NCBI GenBank assembly: GCA_034440635.1
Contig: JAOTON010000961.1
Coordinates: forward strand, 992,001-1,056,000
DNA: 64,000 nt
Direction of reading: 5' to 3'
Origin: Lepas anatifera
Lineage: Eukaryota; Arthropoda; Thecostraca; Lepadidae
Part shown: positions 1 through 10,890 of the stretch, in pieces
Numbering within the stretch: the first letter of the stretch is position 1
Layout: every line of letters begins with the position of its first letter
Program-made: the position numbers and the translations under genes
The notes under the pieces: model-generated
The model's input: only the letters and a program-made list of their open reading frames with translations
What the model was told of the DNA's origin: nothing
Database searches by the model: none

Positions 1-525
1 AAACGTAGAGTCGGTTCCATACTGATTGATAGGTATTAGGCTGCGGTCGATTTTGCGAAATATCGATCAAGTGATGGTCCCTGCCGACACTATTGTTTCC
101 TCACCTGCTGCTTTTTAACTGGATGCATTAACTGACGTGCAAACATACATCATCGGGGCCAAAATTCGAAAGTAATTGAGAAAAGACAGCAAATCATCGA
201 GAGCGGCGAAAACAGTTTATTTTCATAATTTTCCAAATTGACGTCTCATCCAGTTCGCAGGGGCCCACATTTAAATAGCTCGTCAAAATACATTACTAGA
301 GACGCAGCCTTTTGTGAGAAGTGCAATCCTTGTCAATCTATTTCTTAAAACTGACACTTATACCTACCAATCAGTTTGTAACCGGCTGTACACACGAAAG
401 CGACATTTTGACCCCCAGTTAAATCCGACCAAGCCCCGAGCCGAAGGCTGCCACTACAGCACGGTGCTGGTTAGAGAGCAGCTTCCCCGTTCCCCTTTTA
501 CCGGGCGTCCCAGTTTCGGACTGAC
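1..525. other. No gene recognised; flank or intron beyond the TFAP4 bHLH exon
   Basis: This stretch follows the splice donor of the minus-strand bHLH exon, so it should be intron of that gene. No leucine-zipper exon, which would be next in TFAP4, could be recognised here on the minus strand. No repeat or RNA gene is evident. Confidence 0.4.
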
Positions 526-700
526 CTTGCTGAGTTTGTCGCCCTGCTGTCTCGGAAGCAGCGAGCGCAGCGTCTGGAAGCCGGCGTTGATGCTCTGCAT
601 TCTCCGCCGTTCGTTGCTGTTGGCGATCTCGCGGCGGATGCGCTTCTCCTGCTCCATGGCCGCCTTGGTGGGCGCCGTCCGTGTCTCCGCGTCGTCAACG
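526..700 (-). CDS. TFAP4: TFAP4/cropped-type bHLH transcription factor, exon 2 (partial gene)
   Basis: The exon encodes a basic helix-loop-helix segment containing RIRREIANSNERRRMQSINA followed by GFQTLRSLLP and GDKLSK, which is the diagnostic basic region, helix 1 and loop start of TFAP4 (AP-4, Drosophila cropped), an E-box (CAGCTG) binding nuclear factor. On the minus strand it is bounded by an acceptor ending in tttgcag just above 700 and a donor aag|gtcagt just below 526. It starts with one base of a split codon and ends on a whole codon. Helix 2 and the leucine zippers should lie on later exons outside the window. Family assignment is firm; exon ends are inferred from splice consensus. 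Confidence 0.88.
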
Positions 701-3700
701 CTGCAAACGCCGTGCGACAGCGTCAGACGCCTCCACTCAGGCACATACCAGTGTGCTAGGTCGTATACATTTGCATCCGGTGCATTGCTGCGCGCTCCGG
801 ATGCAATGGAAACCGTGGCGGGGGATGAATGAAGAACTGGCATCGCTTTTGGAACCGCAGTTCTTTGAGTTTATTGTCCGTTCTGGAAGCCTTACGTAGT
901 CAGTCATGTGAGCAGATCCACTGTTGTCTCTCTCATACTCTACCGTCTGCTGACCTACAACATTCTTAAGGGACTGCTCACATGACTTCAGCAAAATTTG
1001 GATGGGGTATCCCCCTTGTCAGCAATTGCCCAATTGCCAGTAATTGGCTGGCCTTTCCACCTTCGTCATCAATCGTCAGCAATTTTCAGACTCTTCTCGT
1101 CAGCTACTTTCCTCCACCTCAAAAACAACAGTGAAAGACAACCAAGGCGCAACAAGCAAACAAAAAAGACAGCGGAAACGACAATTTCAAACTTTCGCGG
1201 TAGTTTCTTTCCAGCCTACATCCAGGCGCGGATCTAGCGGAGGCCAACGGCATTTATCCCCGAACCCGATTTTTTTAAATGTGCATCGTTGGCGTAAAAT
1301 AGTGATTCTTGTCCGTGTTCTGCTGACATGCACGTTGTACACATGGGTATGACGTTATACCTATTTCGCGCCACACCTGACTGAACCCGCATTCCTAATT
1401 TGTACCGATGTTGGGTGGTTGCACGAACATCCACATCGCACAGGTATGAAATGTTGCTTATTTAAAAGGGAGATACGCAAATTTGTTTGTGGATTCTTGC
1501 TAGTTGAAAAATATTGGTCACAAAACTCAATTATTTTTGTATCTTCGGAATTTTTTTTGGAGGCCACTGAAATATTATTGAAATATGCTCACGGTACCAG
1601 TAAAAGGCTGGAACCTGCTGTTCATCTCCTAGTTTTCAAAAACTATTTTAAGTTTAAAAATCATTATTTTTTAATCAATATGTCTGTTCTTCTTTATTTG
1701 TATTTGAATTCATTTTTCATAGCCTCTAAAAACTACAAAATGGATCAGTTTGCCCTAAAAAATGGAACATAAAATAATTACTCAAGTCTTCAGTCGCTTC
1801 GTACCTCGGGTCTTCAGTCGTTATGTACAAAATTCCCAGGATGACAAAACTTTTGCGTCAGATATGTCACGTGACCCGGGTATGAGAATTCCTAGGCTTC
1901 TCATTTGTAAATTGGGAGTTCTTTAAGTCCTATATTTCTGTTTCAAAAGAGTTTTGGAATGTTGTTTTTCTTAAGTTATGTTTTCATGTGGTAGTTCGAG
2001 GTTCTGCACCACTGTTTAGGACAGATATGACCTCGTTCTTAGAGAAATTGATGGTCATAGCTGAGGCCGAGTTATTTAACCGATAGTGAGAATTATCGAT
2101 AAGTCGTCTGGAAATGTTGACTTTGAGAGCGATTTTAAGGCATTTGGAGGCTGAATTCACAAAAAATGAGAATAATACATCTGAAACAACTTCTTATGAC
2201 CTTTTGATCTAACCAATTATTTGTTTTCTCGCGCATCTCCTTTTAAAACAAATGTAATATTTTTAAAACGTTTGGAATACATGCAAACATCACATTTATT
2301 CTCCCCAGTTCTCCCGCATTACAAGTCCAAAACCCTTTCCCAAAGAAACTATGGATTTGTGACTCGAGGACAAAACGCCTGCCTCCTGAGTCTGGATTCA
2401 AGTCTCCACGAGCTCCCGACAAACTGATATCGCACGCCGAAGCCACTCCCAACAGGACGACAGTCACCGACGTCGTATGGCCTTGTGATTACACGGGGGG
2501 TATCCGGGGGTACACAATTGAAATCCTGGTATTATCCTCCTCCCTGAAACGACCGCTGACGCTTTAACTCAATTCAGTACATCTCACAATAAAAGCGGTA
2601 ACGAACTCCACAACCAAGATTTTCGACTTCGATGCCTAAATACTGGGACTGAAGGCCTCTGCACGTCTTCAATGTGTAAATAAGTAGTTTCCCCACATCT
2701 GACAACATGGGAAGTGCGGAGGGAGTAGCAGGGGTCCGACTTAGTACATTTTGGGGTGCACCTGCAGCCCGAATGTCAAGTTTGCATAACCTAACCACCT
2801 GTTCACACCCTCAATGTGTTCTAGTATACCCAGAAACGTCGTTTACCACCTTCCCAGGGCGCGAGTAACCGAATTTTGCACCCCTCCCCAGTGCTCCTTA
2901 TATAGTTAAACCGGAGGGGGGGCGCGGGGGGCGCAGAATAGTTCCCTCCAGTCTGCAGCTACCCCTCTTGCTTTAAAAGGATATTGGTCAATGTCCCCTC
3001 CCCATAGTTATCTCCCTTCAACAGACAGAAGGTTTGCATACTAGCAGTGGTGTCGTCACATAATATTTACCGGGGAAGGACCCCGGGCTAACAATTACGG
3101 GGGTGGGGCGGGGAGGGGATGAGGGAATTCCCAAGAGGTTTGGCTGAAACTCTTGGAATTCCTTGGTACACTTAAGATAATGTAGTTCACTCACATATTT
3201 ATTTAGATTCACGTAGATAGCAGGGCGAGAAGGGAAAAATTAAGTCTTGGTACAAATTTTTCTGAGGGGATGTCCCCCAGAATCGCAAGTATGGGACGTC
3301 CCCCTGCCCCCCCCGGCTTTCGATACCCATGCATACCTACTACGTGCCTACGTATTTAGCAGATGGTAGGTAGTGTGAAAAGTAGGGGGGACCACGTGGG
3401 GCTCACCTCAGGGGGGCTCCATATTCGGGAGCAGCTTCAAAACAGCGCATTTAGTGTCAATACTGCAGGTCCGCATACAGGCCTCGACATCATGATCTCT
3501 TTATCTCGTGCAGGGGGTGGGGGCACAGAAAAGTGGAGGGGAGTAGTAAGGCCTGTTCCTATGACTATGATGTTCAAAAGCAACCATTAGTAGTCACGTG
3601 GTGCCAATTTACATTAAAGGCCCCATAACACCTTTACATCCATACCTACTCTGACGCAGATTCCAAATATTTTCATTTTGCGTTGCTCCCACGCCGCTAC

Positions 3701-4122
3701 CACACCTTAGCACGAAAATTTCCAAATACATGGCCAGGCAGAGCAGTATGCATAGGAAAGTAAGATATTAACAGAATGAAGCGAGTTCGATCTCGAGTGG
3801 TGGGATCCCCGTACCCGCGGAAATTCCTATCGAATTTAAACTGCAAACTCACATTGATAAGGTTCCACCAGCCCTTTTGCGACTGTTTTATACTTATCCC
3901 ACCAAGAGTTCGGGATGGAGATGCCAGAGCACCGAGGTGCTTCATTGCCAGATCAGTGCAATTTACATTGAACATCTGTCACCCACCTACACATTTCCCC
4001 AAAACCAATTATTCCCAGATCAAAACTTAAGCAACTCTCCCCCGGCTACACCCCATCGTGAGGCGGCCGACTACCGCCCGCCCAGAAGACAGTCACAGCC
4101 CGCGAGGGCTGAGGCCGCTCAC
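701..4122 (-). other. Intron of the TFAP4-type gene, no other gene recognised
   Basis: The interval separates two minus-strand exons whose phases match (2 bases plus 1 base). It holds AT-rich unique-looking sequence, a short terminal-inverted-repeat hairpin at 902-987, and C/G-rich patches around 2880-3320. Open frames here are short and have no recognisable domains. Confidence 0.5.
902..987. repeat. 86-bp inverted-repeat hairpin, MITE-like
   Basis: The ends are inverted repeats of about 17 bp (AGTCATGTGAGCAG at the left, CTGCTCACATGACT at the right) with a central 50-nt spacer. It could be a very short MITE or a structured intronic element. Confidence 0.55.
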
Positions 4123-4211
4123 CTGCCCAGACGAACGTTGTCGGCGGGTCCCTCGTCTGTGTTGTCTGACAGCTCGTCGTAGCTACGTTTTTCTCCGGAT
4201 ATTTGAAGCAT
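4123..4211 (-). CDS. TFAP4: Probable first coding exon of the TFAP4-type gene
   Basis: On the minus strand an ATG at 4211 opens a 29-codon acidic segment (starting MLQISGEKRSYDELSDNTDE) that ends at a strong donor, ggcag|gtgagc. It stops with two bases of a codon, exactly what the bHLH exon at 526-700 needs. Strand, order and phase all fit; no database comparison was possible, and the N-terminus of TFAP4 is poorly conserved, so the join is inference. A candidate acceptor (aactgcag) just before the ATG could mean a 5'UTR exon upstream. Confidence 0.55.
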
Positions 4212-4861
4212 CTCCTGCAGTTAACAGCTAAAAGTATCACAATCTATCACAAGCACATACCACACCAAAAACACCGCTATTTTCAAATTCAAACTCGTGC
4301 GCGCGCCCATCCCCAAACGCCACCAACAGCAACTAATGGCGGGGGACTTGGCGGGAAACAGCTGCAGCGGCCAGGGCTGGCCAGTTCATGCGCAGATCAA
4401 GGTCATTGTTCTAAGACTAAAAATGCACTCAAAGTGAAGCCAAACGAGAACTAATAAGGCCCAATAGGAGTGTCGACATTGTTCAACCTATTTTGCTCCA
4501 GTATCAAGTATGGTAGATAAAAGGCGGGGAACTATACTCTTTGACGCATCAGTATCTTTAGATTTTGCCACCAGATGGCAGCACACTACTACTACAGCGC
4601 GCGGGCACAACATGAAAAGGCGGAGATGACGCATTTCCTGAGCGTGTGAGGAATTGGTGGGCGGGCGGTTTCTACTTTATTCGGCAGGGTTATTGAATGA
4701 AGTCGGGGCGCTTTGATTGAAACTTGGGTGCTCTTTACCAGTTGTGAACGCAAACTAAGGAATTCTGAATCGGTTCCCACCTATTTGTTTTCGAGGGACC
4801 GGGCCGGCGGTAAGGTATGTTTCCACGTGTCTGCACTGCAGTTTGTGTATTTCAGCCGTAG
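4212..4861. other. Upstream region of the TFAP4-type gene, nothing definite
   Basis: This is the expected promoter/5'UTR side of the minus-strand gene. No TATA box or repeat family was recognised with confidence. Confidence 0.3.
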
Positions 4862-5425
4862 GCAATGGCGGATCCAGGACTTCATTTGGGTAAGGGCTAG
4901 AGGGCTCGAGTCTTGCTCCGTTATTGGCACGAACAGCCTCCGTCTATGCCGTTGACGAGGCGCTCTGATATTTCGGGGGACCCCTTGAGGTCCCCCACCT
5001 TTAGCTCCCCTTGTATCCACCACTGGACCTGAGCATGGTTCTCGTTATTCCGCGCTTCCGGTAATGGTTCACATTGCCGGATCCAGGAGCAAATTTTGGA
5101 GGGGGCCAAACTGGCAGAACCAAGGGGACTAGGGGTACTCAAGCCCCGCCCGAAATGTCCGAGCCCCTAAAGTTAATACATAGATGAGGGCTATCCGGGG
5201 TACTGGTGGGTGGGGCACAAGCCCCCTAGCCCCCTCCCCCAAATAAATTCACGGATCCGCCACTTTTGCCAAATCAACTTTTTGGGGGCTAAATTGCAAA
5301 GAAACTTGAAAACTTGGTATTTTTAAAAAGGGACAAAATTTGGTGTTTTGGGGGACAAATATTTTGTAGGCTTTTACGGGGGCCGCGACCCCTTTGGCCC
5401 CCTCTTGGATCCGCCAGTGATGGCT
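4862..5425. mobile_element. Cluster of GGATCC-type MITE copies
   Basis: Copies of ends resembling GGCGGATCCAGG and TGGATCCGCC occur near 4866, 5012, 5078, 5253 and 5405, separated by G-rich then C-rich stretches as in the better preserved copy at 5539-5778. I read this as at least two adjacent or nested diverged copies (about 4864-5027 and 5072-5270) plus a further end at about 5405-5420. No coding capacity is present. Confidence 0.55.
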
Positions 5426-5538
5426 CATTCCCGATCTTCGCGGATCATTCTGCTCCCCCTACGGGCCATTCGACTAATCGCTCAGGAATGAATTTTCCAG
5501 ATTCACTGGTCCCCTAGCGTTGAGCCCTTCGGTTTACC

Positions 5539-5778
5539 CATAGGCGGATCCAGGGGGCAAAAGGGGCACGTCCCCCCCGGATCGACCCTCGGCGCCCCCT
5601 GAAATGTCGATGGCGACCCCTGAAATGTCGCTTCGCACCTCCCCTTCCCCCCTCCTTCCCAGGATGCGAAAATCGGCGTCCACCGATATAAGCGCCCACC
5701 TGATAGGTTTTGCCGGTCGAAAGTGGCGCCCCCCCCGAAGGTGCCCTCCCCCGATCGGCAATCCTGGATCCGCCTATG
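5539..5778. mobile_element. MITE with 16-bp perfect terminal inverted repeats
   Basis: The 240-bp element begins CATAGGCGGATCCAGG and ends with its exact reverse complement CCTGGATCCGCCTATG. The interior is G-rich on one side and C-rich on the other. No transposase is encoded and no target duplication outside the repeats is obvious. Confidence 0.75.
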
Positions 5779-5931
5779 AGTGTTCCAACCATGGGCCTGG
5801 GTTCCTGAAAATGGCATGGGTGCCCAAAATTGAAACAATGTCATAAATACCATATTAAAAAGTGTTAATGTATAATCGTGTTTTGGCCTTTCCTCAGGCC
5901 CGTGGGACTGCATTAAACCGATTTCAGGCCC

Positions 5932-7230
5932 TTAAAGGGAATGTAGCACCTTGGTCGAATCCTGGAATTTAGTGTGATTAGGTGAATTTTTAGCCGAAAA
6001 TAATGGTACCGTCCATGATTTCTCTGAAAAGTGTACAATTAGCTCTATATCTTATTCTTAAAAATCGTATCTAGGGAAGAAATAAATACCTGCCTGTGGA
6101 TGATGTCATAATCTGGCAACCACTACCATATTCCATGCGCTTCAAGGGCTTCCATTGGCTGATACTCACCGTGACGTCAGCATATGTCGTCACACCAACA
6201 GCCGTGACGACTGTGACCTGCTGCTGAGGGTATATGAGGGGCTACATTTCAGGTAGGTTTTTAGCTTTTAACACGCGCATTGACGGGGGGCGGGTACCCG
6301 TCCCCCTCGGGTTTTTCGGAGATAGTAGAAAAACGGCGGCGCGTAGCGCCGCCGTACTTGGTATACCTTTTCCCTCATCATTTTTCAACTTCTGTGAAAA
6401 TTTTAAGGTTAGGTCATCTCAGGTCAGGTCACCAGTACAGGTCAAGTGACCCGACCTCAAAACATGTTTAAGATAGCATAAGTCGGAGCAGGGTGAACTT
6501 ATCCGATTGAAACTCATATCACATAATGGCCCCACCGAGTTCTCTAAAAAATGTTCCGGTATTTTTTATATCGATGACCTAAGGCCAGGTACGAGGCATG
6601 ACCTCTCCATTGGAAATACATGGGAAAAATTGTTTTTACGGCATAACTCAGTAACGGATGGTGATAGAGCATTTATTTTAGCTGCATTAGGCTCGCCTGG
6701 GCTTTGCGGTTCTAATGATATGCATTTTATATAATTTGACCCTGACGTGACCTCAGGTCAGGTCAAATCCTTGATTTCACCTAGCAAGGTCAAATTATAT
6801 TTCATTCGATTTGGCTTGCTAAGAGGATTCATATGGTTCAAGTCGTTTTGCTCTATCTTTACTTGTTCAGATGAAATGGCCGAAAAGCTGAATTTACATG
6901 TTATCCCTATGACGGGCATGTTTTGACCTCTCGTGACCTTAAATGTGGCCTGACAAAAAAATGGTTTAAATGTTTTCGATGGAGAAGTGGATGGGCAGCC
7001 CAACGCCGTTTACCGTTTTTCGCTACCTACCGTGGTTCTCGAGATCTTAGAGGGGGCGGGTACCCGCCCCCCGTCAATGCGAAGGTGGCTCAGACCCCCG
7101 TCAATGCGCGTGTTAAGGAAATTTTGAGTTTCAAAACCAATAATATATTGAGTACCCGGTTTTCCGGCATGCTTTACAACTTGGCTATCTCAGTTAAAAT
7201 CATGTTATAAAGGTGCCACATACCCTTTAA
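5932..7230. mobile_element. TTAA-flanked TIR element A, interrupted by element B
   Basis: The left end reads TTAA-AGGGAATGTAGCACCTT and the right end AAGGTGCCACATACCCT-TTAA, an imperfect inverted repeat with TTAA at both ends, as for TTAA-specific (piggyBac-type) transposons. A shorter copy in the opposite orientation lies at 19794-20248 and lacks the internal insertion. No transposase ORF is visible, so this is a non-autonomous element. Superfamily assignment rests only on TTAA. Confidence 0.7.
6268..7116. mobile_element. TTAA-flanked element B nested in element A
   Basis: The element is bounded by TTAA on each side and has inverted ends CACGCGCATTGACGGGGG and its complement. Its interior has many AGGTCA/TGACCT motifs. 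The element A copy at 19794-20248 shows the empty site (gctttttt...ggaaatat without this block), which supports mobility. No coding capacity is recognised. Confidence 0.72.
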
Positions 7231-8067
7231 CACGCACATCAGAGAGGGCCTCGGAAGCCTCCCTCCCCTATCTATTTTTTCCAGGTGGCCGGAGAACCGC
7301 TGGTAGACGGCAAGCGATACTCGGCCACTTTTGAGAAAATTTAACGGCGCGTTGATTGGTGAAGGATTTTGAAAATCAGTTGAAAGTTCGGATCAGTTCG
7401 CTTGCATTGGGGACCGAGTGGTGACGTTATAACGGTATATAACCGGGATGATATGTCAAGGTCACATCACATGAAGGTTAAGGTCACAGTCCAAGGTCTT
7501 ATCAGCACTTTCAAGGTCATTGACTCCAGTGCTTCCGGTCAAACGGCGTTACCCGGTCCAACGTATATTATGTTGTGACGTCATAGTTAAGGCAGCTCAA
7601 TGTAAAGATTAAGGTCAAAGGCCATGGGTACAGGCCAATCCTCATTTCGCGCCAAACATTTGCTATCGTGCTGGTTCTAGTGTACATTATTGGTAGTATA
7701 CCATATTGAGACCATAGGTCAATGACCTTGAATGACCTTGACTCCAAAGTTGTAGGGAAGATTCTTTGCGACTTTCCATCGATGACCCTAGTCCGCCTTT
7801 AGCTTATTCCCCTCTTTTTCCCGCATAATAACTGCATTTCCCAGTATGTCCCCAGCATGGCTAAGATTTGACCTTTATGACCTCCTTTGACATTGAATTG
7901 ATTGATCTAGGTCAAAGAAAATTAGCTATGATGGTAACCATATCTCCCACCCACCCCCCAACCGGTGATTTCCTACGCCTCTTAATTTCCGTCATCTTAG
8001 AGGGGCCTACCAGCCCCTCTCCTCCAGTGCACGTTAGTGCCAGACCCTCTCCAGTGGGAGCGTTGTA
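7227..8067. mobile_element. TTAA-flanked element C, copy 1 (AGGTCA-rich)
   Basis: It starts TTAA-CACGCACATCAGAGAGGG, sharing the TTAA with the right end of element A, and ends near the degraded motif ctccagtgggagcgttgtaa. It aligns along its length with the copies at 47128-48042 and 48071-49334, including ggtggccggagaaccgct near the left end and repeated AGGTCA half-sites. It is diverged and non-coding. Confidence 0.65.
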
Positions 8068-10379
8068 ATGAAAACAAGAAAATTTAAACACTTAGATACT
8101 ACTCCGACGCTTCATTGGGTTTGCATGGGCACCCCCAAAGAGACACACATCTACAATCATGGTAGCAATGTCCAGAATATAGGGGGGAAAGGTGCAGCCG
8201 TATCATTTCTTTCCAGTCAACGCCAATGGGCTAATGGTGAAGAATCATGATGATCGAATATTGGAGGGGCCATGAGCTACCTGCCTCACCCTCAGACCCT
8301 AGTACGCCTATGACTAATCCGCTTACCCAATCCCCCTCCAATCAGGGGTGAACCTAGGGGCCAATCAGGTCAAGTCCCCCCAAAGCGAAATGGAGGGGCC
8401 GAACTCTCCTTTAACCCCCCTGCCAAAGCAAATAAGTGTTTCATTGTTGATCACTTGGGTCTGGCATGAAAAACATTTTTTAAGCGATTTTCCCCGTTCG
8501 GAAGGTACCTCCTTGAATATGAAAGAAATTCCCCGAATATGAACATCTGAGAGTCTTTTTTTCGTTTTTGGAGCACCATTGTTTTTATAAACAAATGCTT
8601 CCAAAGTGGTTGTGCACAAATTTTGTGTCATGGCGCGCTCCAGATGTCTGTAAAATATGTGGCTGAAGTGAAAAATTGATTCTCTGCACCAGTTTAATGC
8701 TGCCGGCCGCCGCCTCCTCCGCCCCTATCTTTTTCTCGCCGACGTTTGTTTTTCGCCATAGCAGTAGTAGGGAAGGAGGCAGGTGAACAAAGTTCGCTGA
8801 ATTATCGCTATCCAGAGTCGCGGCACTTAAGTGAAAGCTGCCACGCTGTGCCCCCAGGGGTACCCGCGGTTGAAGACAATCCCACCACTCTGCCCTGCCT
8901 GCCAGCTTACGCTTCTGTATCCTGGGGTGGAAACTGGCGTATCTACCTGATACTACTTAAATTATTCCACGTTTTGTTTTACAGCGCAAATGAAGTTTTA
9001 TTGTCCCCCTGATGCTACCCCTCAGTACACTACAGAAGTTTGGCTTACAGAGGTAAGGCGCCATCTGATGTGATGACATGGAGATACCTGGCCTCAGGAC
9101 CTACTGCGAGATAACATTGAGGGCTGTTTCCATTTCCCTCTACCTGGTTGGCTTGTCACGGACGTAGTGGCGCGCTAGCCGTGTGGTCTGCGGCGCCCGC
9201 TCTTCCTGCCAACAGAAACGTTAAATGGTGTATATTGGCCGTGTTTGAAAGACTAGTCTTCTCGCCGTGAAGCCCTTCCTATACTAGGCTTATAGGAAGC
9301 CTAGTATAGCCCTTTAATATAGCCCTTTCACTAGGCTTATAGGCCTAGTGTGTGACGGTACAGCCAACTAGGGTTCACCGCGATGGAGATGGCGGGAGCT
9401 GGGATTGGCAGGTTTGACTTTTAACTATAAACTTTTCGTGCAAAGAAGCGTTATTAAAAGAACAGAAAACCACATGGAAATATTTCTGGTGGGCTTGTGC
9501 CTCTCAAAATAGGGGGAAAAGTGCCACTCTTAGGAGTGCATACAACGGCTGATTGTCTTGCACGTAAACCTGCACAGCGCTAGGAACCGTTACCAAGTCT
9601 CAGAAATTTGCGCTGACTGATTATCACGCCATCTATGCGAGAAATTACTTTAGTAGCGCCACCTATCCGTAGTACCAGACTTCATTTCTTTGTTCGGTAA
9701 GAATTTCATACATCGTGTGCTGTACTTTTTGGTGGTGACTTATCAGACAAAATTAGTAAGCACCAATACAAATGTATCGGTATTAGTCCCTAACCGGCGG
9801 GATATCAGGAAAACTAACCGTTACCTGTTAATTACTTGACTTGCTGGTCGGTGTTTGGAAGAGCAAAACAAAGTTCATGCTCGCTTTGAAGCAATATCGG
9901 CAGTAGTGGTTATACCTCTCCTTTCCCCATAAGTGGTCCAAGGACGGGTTAATGTATTGGCGATTACGTCCAAATGATTTTAATTTCCCCATACAATACT
10001 TTTATGGTTTGTACTATTCAACATATGCACGAATGGAGGGATGTGGGTTAGTCGTCTAAAGCCGGAATTCACTAATAAACTATGTATTCACTAAACTAGA
10101 TATTCAATAACGTACTATGCACTTCACTCAAGCTTGTATATCAGTGCAAGCTGAATGGTGAAGATCCAGACTTGTTTGTCAGATCCTTCATTTTCACCTC
10201 TGGTTTTAATTAAGACCAAATAGAGTTTATTGCGCTGTCATTCGATGTGTAAACATACTTTTTGTCGTTGATGAACTTTCACAACATCGTAAAGCTCACC
10301 ACCTGGCGAGTCCACTGCGGTAGTGCACAATGTGCTTTTGATGGTATCGTTTCATTTGCTTTTATATTTTATTTGAATA
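8068..10379. other. Intergenic, two short hairpins, no gene recognised
   Basis: No conserved protein segment is seen on either strand. A block near 8195-8240 (containing tttccagtcaacgcca) recurs near 12238-12260, so part of this is a diverged repeat. Two consecutive small inverted repeats lie at 9280-9308 and 9329-9350. Confidence 0.4.
9280..9350. repeat. Two adjacent related hairpins
   Basis: TATACTAGGCTT at 9280-9291 pairs with 9297-9308 across a 5-nt loop, and CACTAGGC at 9329-9336 pairs with 9343-9350 across 6 nt. Both stems contain the core ACTAGGC, so the second looks like a partial duplicate of the first. Confidence 0.6.
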
Positions 10380-10890
10380 AGATTCCCTCTGCTGCTCCGA
10401 GAAAGGGAACCTGAAACCGACTGCCTCTATGGGCTCCGTGCCCCTGGGGCTGATTACCGCTAGGGGCCCTTCCCTGAAACTGGCTGTCACTAGGGGCCCC
10501 TGCTCCTGATGCCGGCTTCCACAAGAGGTTTCTTCTCTTGGGACCCCGTGGCTCTGAAATAAACTCCCCTACGGCCAACCCTTGCGCGTGCCCTCCCTCC
10601 CCCCCACTTATGGCCCCAATACCCCTTGGGCCTTCCACAAGTTCTTCCTCTCCTACGGTCTCCTGCTCTAAACCAATTACCACTAGGGGACCCTGCTCTT
10701 GGGGCCGCCCTCCCCTAAGGACCGACTGCAACTAGGTAGCTCCTGAAACCGACTGCCAGTAGGGCCCCCTGACCCTCTGGCCCTGAAACAGACTGCCACT
10801 AGGGGCCCTCTACTCCTGGGCTCCCTGCTCCAGGGGGCTTCCTGTTCCCGGGTCCCCTGCTCGTGGGATCGACTGCAGCGTGGGGGCCAT
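10380..10890. repeat. Degenerate GC-rich tandem repeat
   Basis: Phrases such as gaaaccgactgccactagg and gggcccctgctcctggg recur at irregular spacing of roughly 45-60 bp. Long open frames across it on the minus strand are explained by the repeat composition rather than a gene. Confidence 0.55.
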
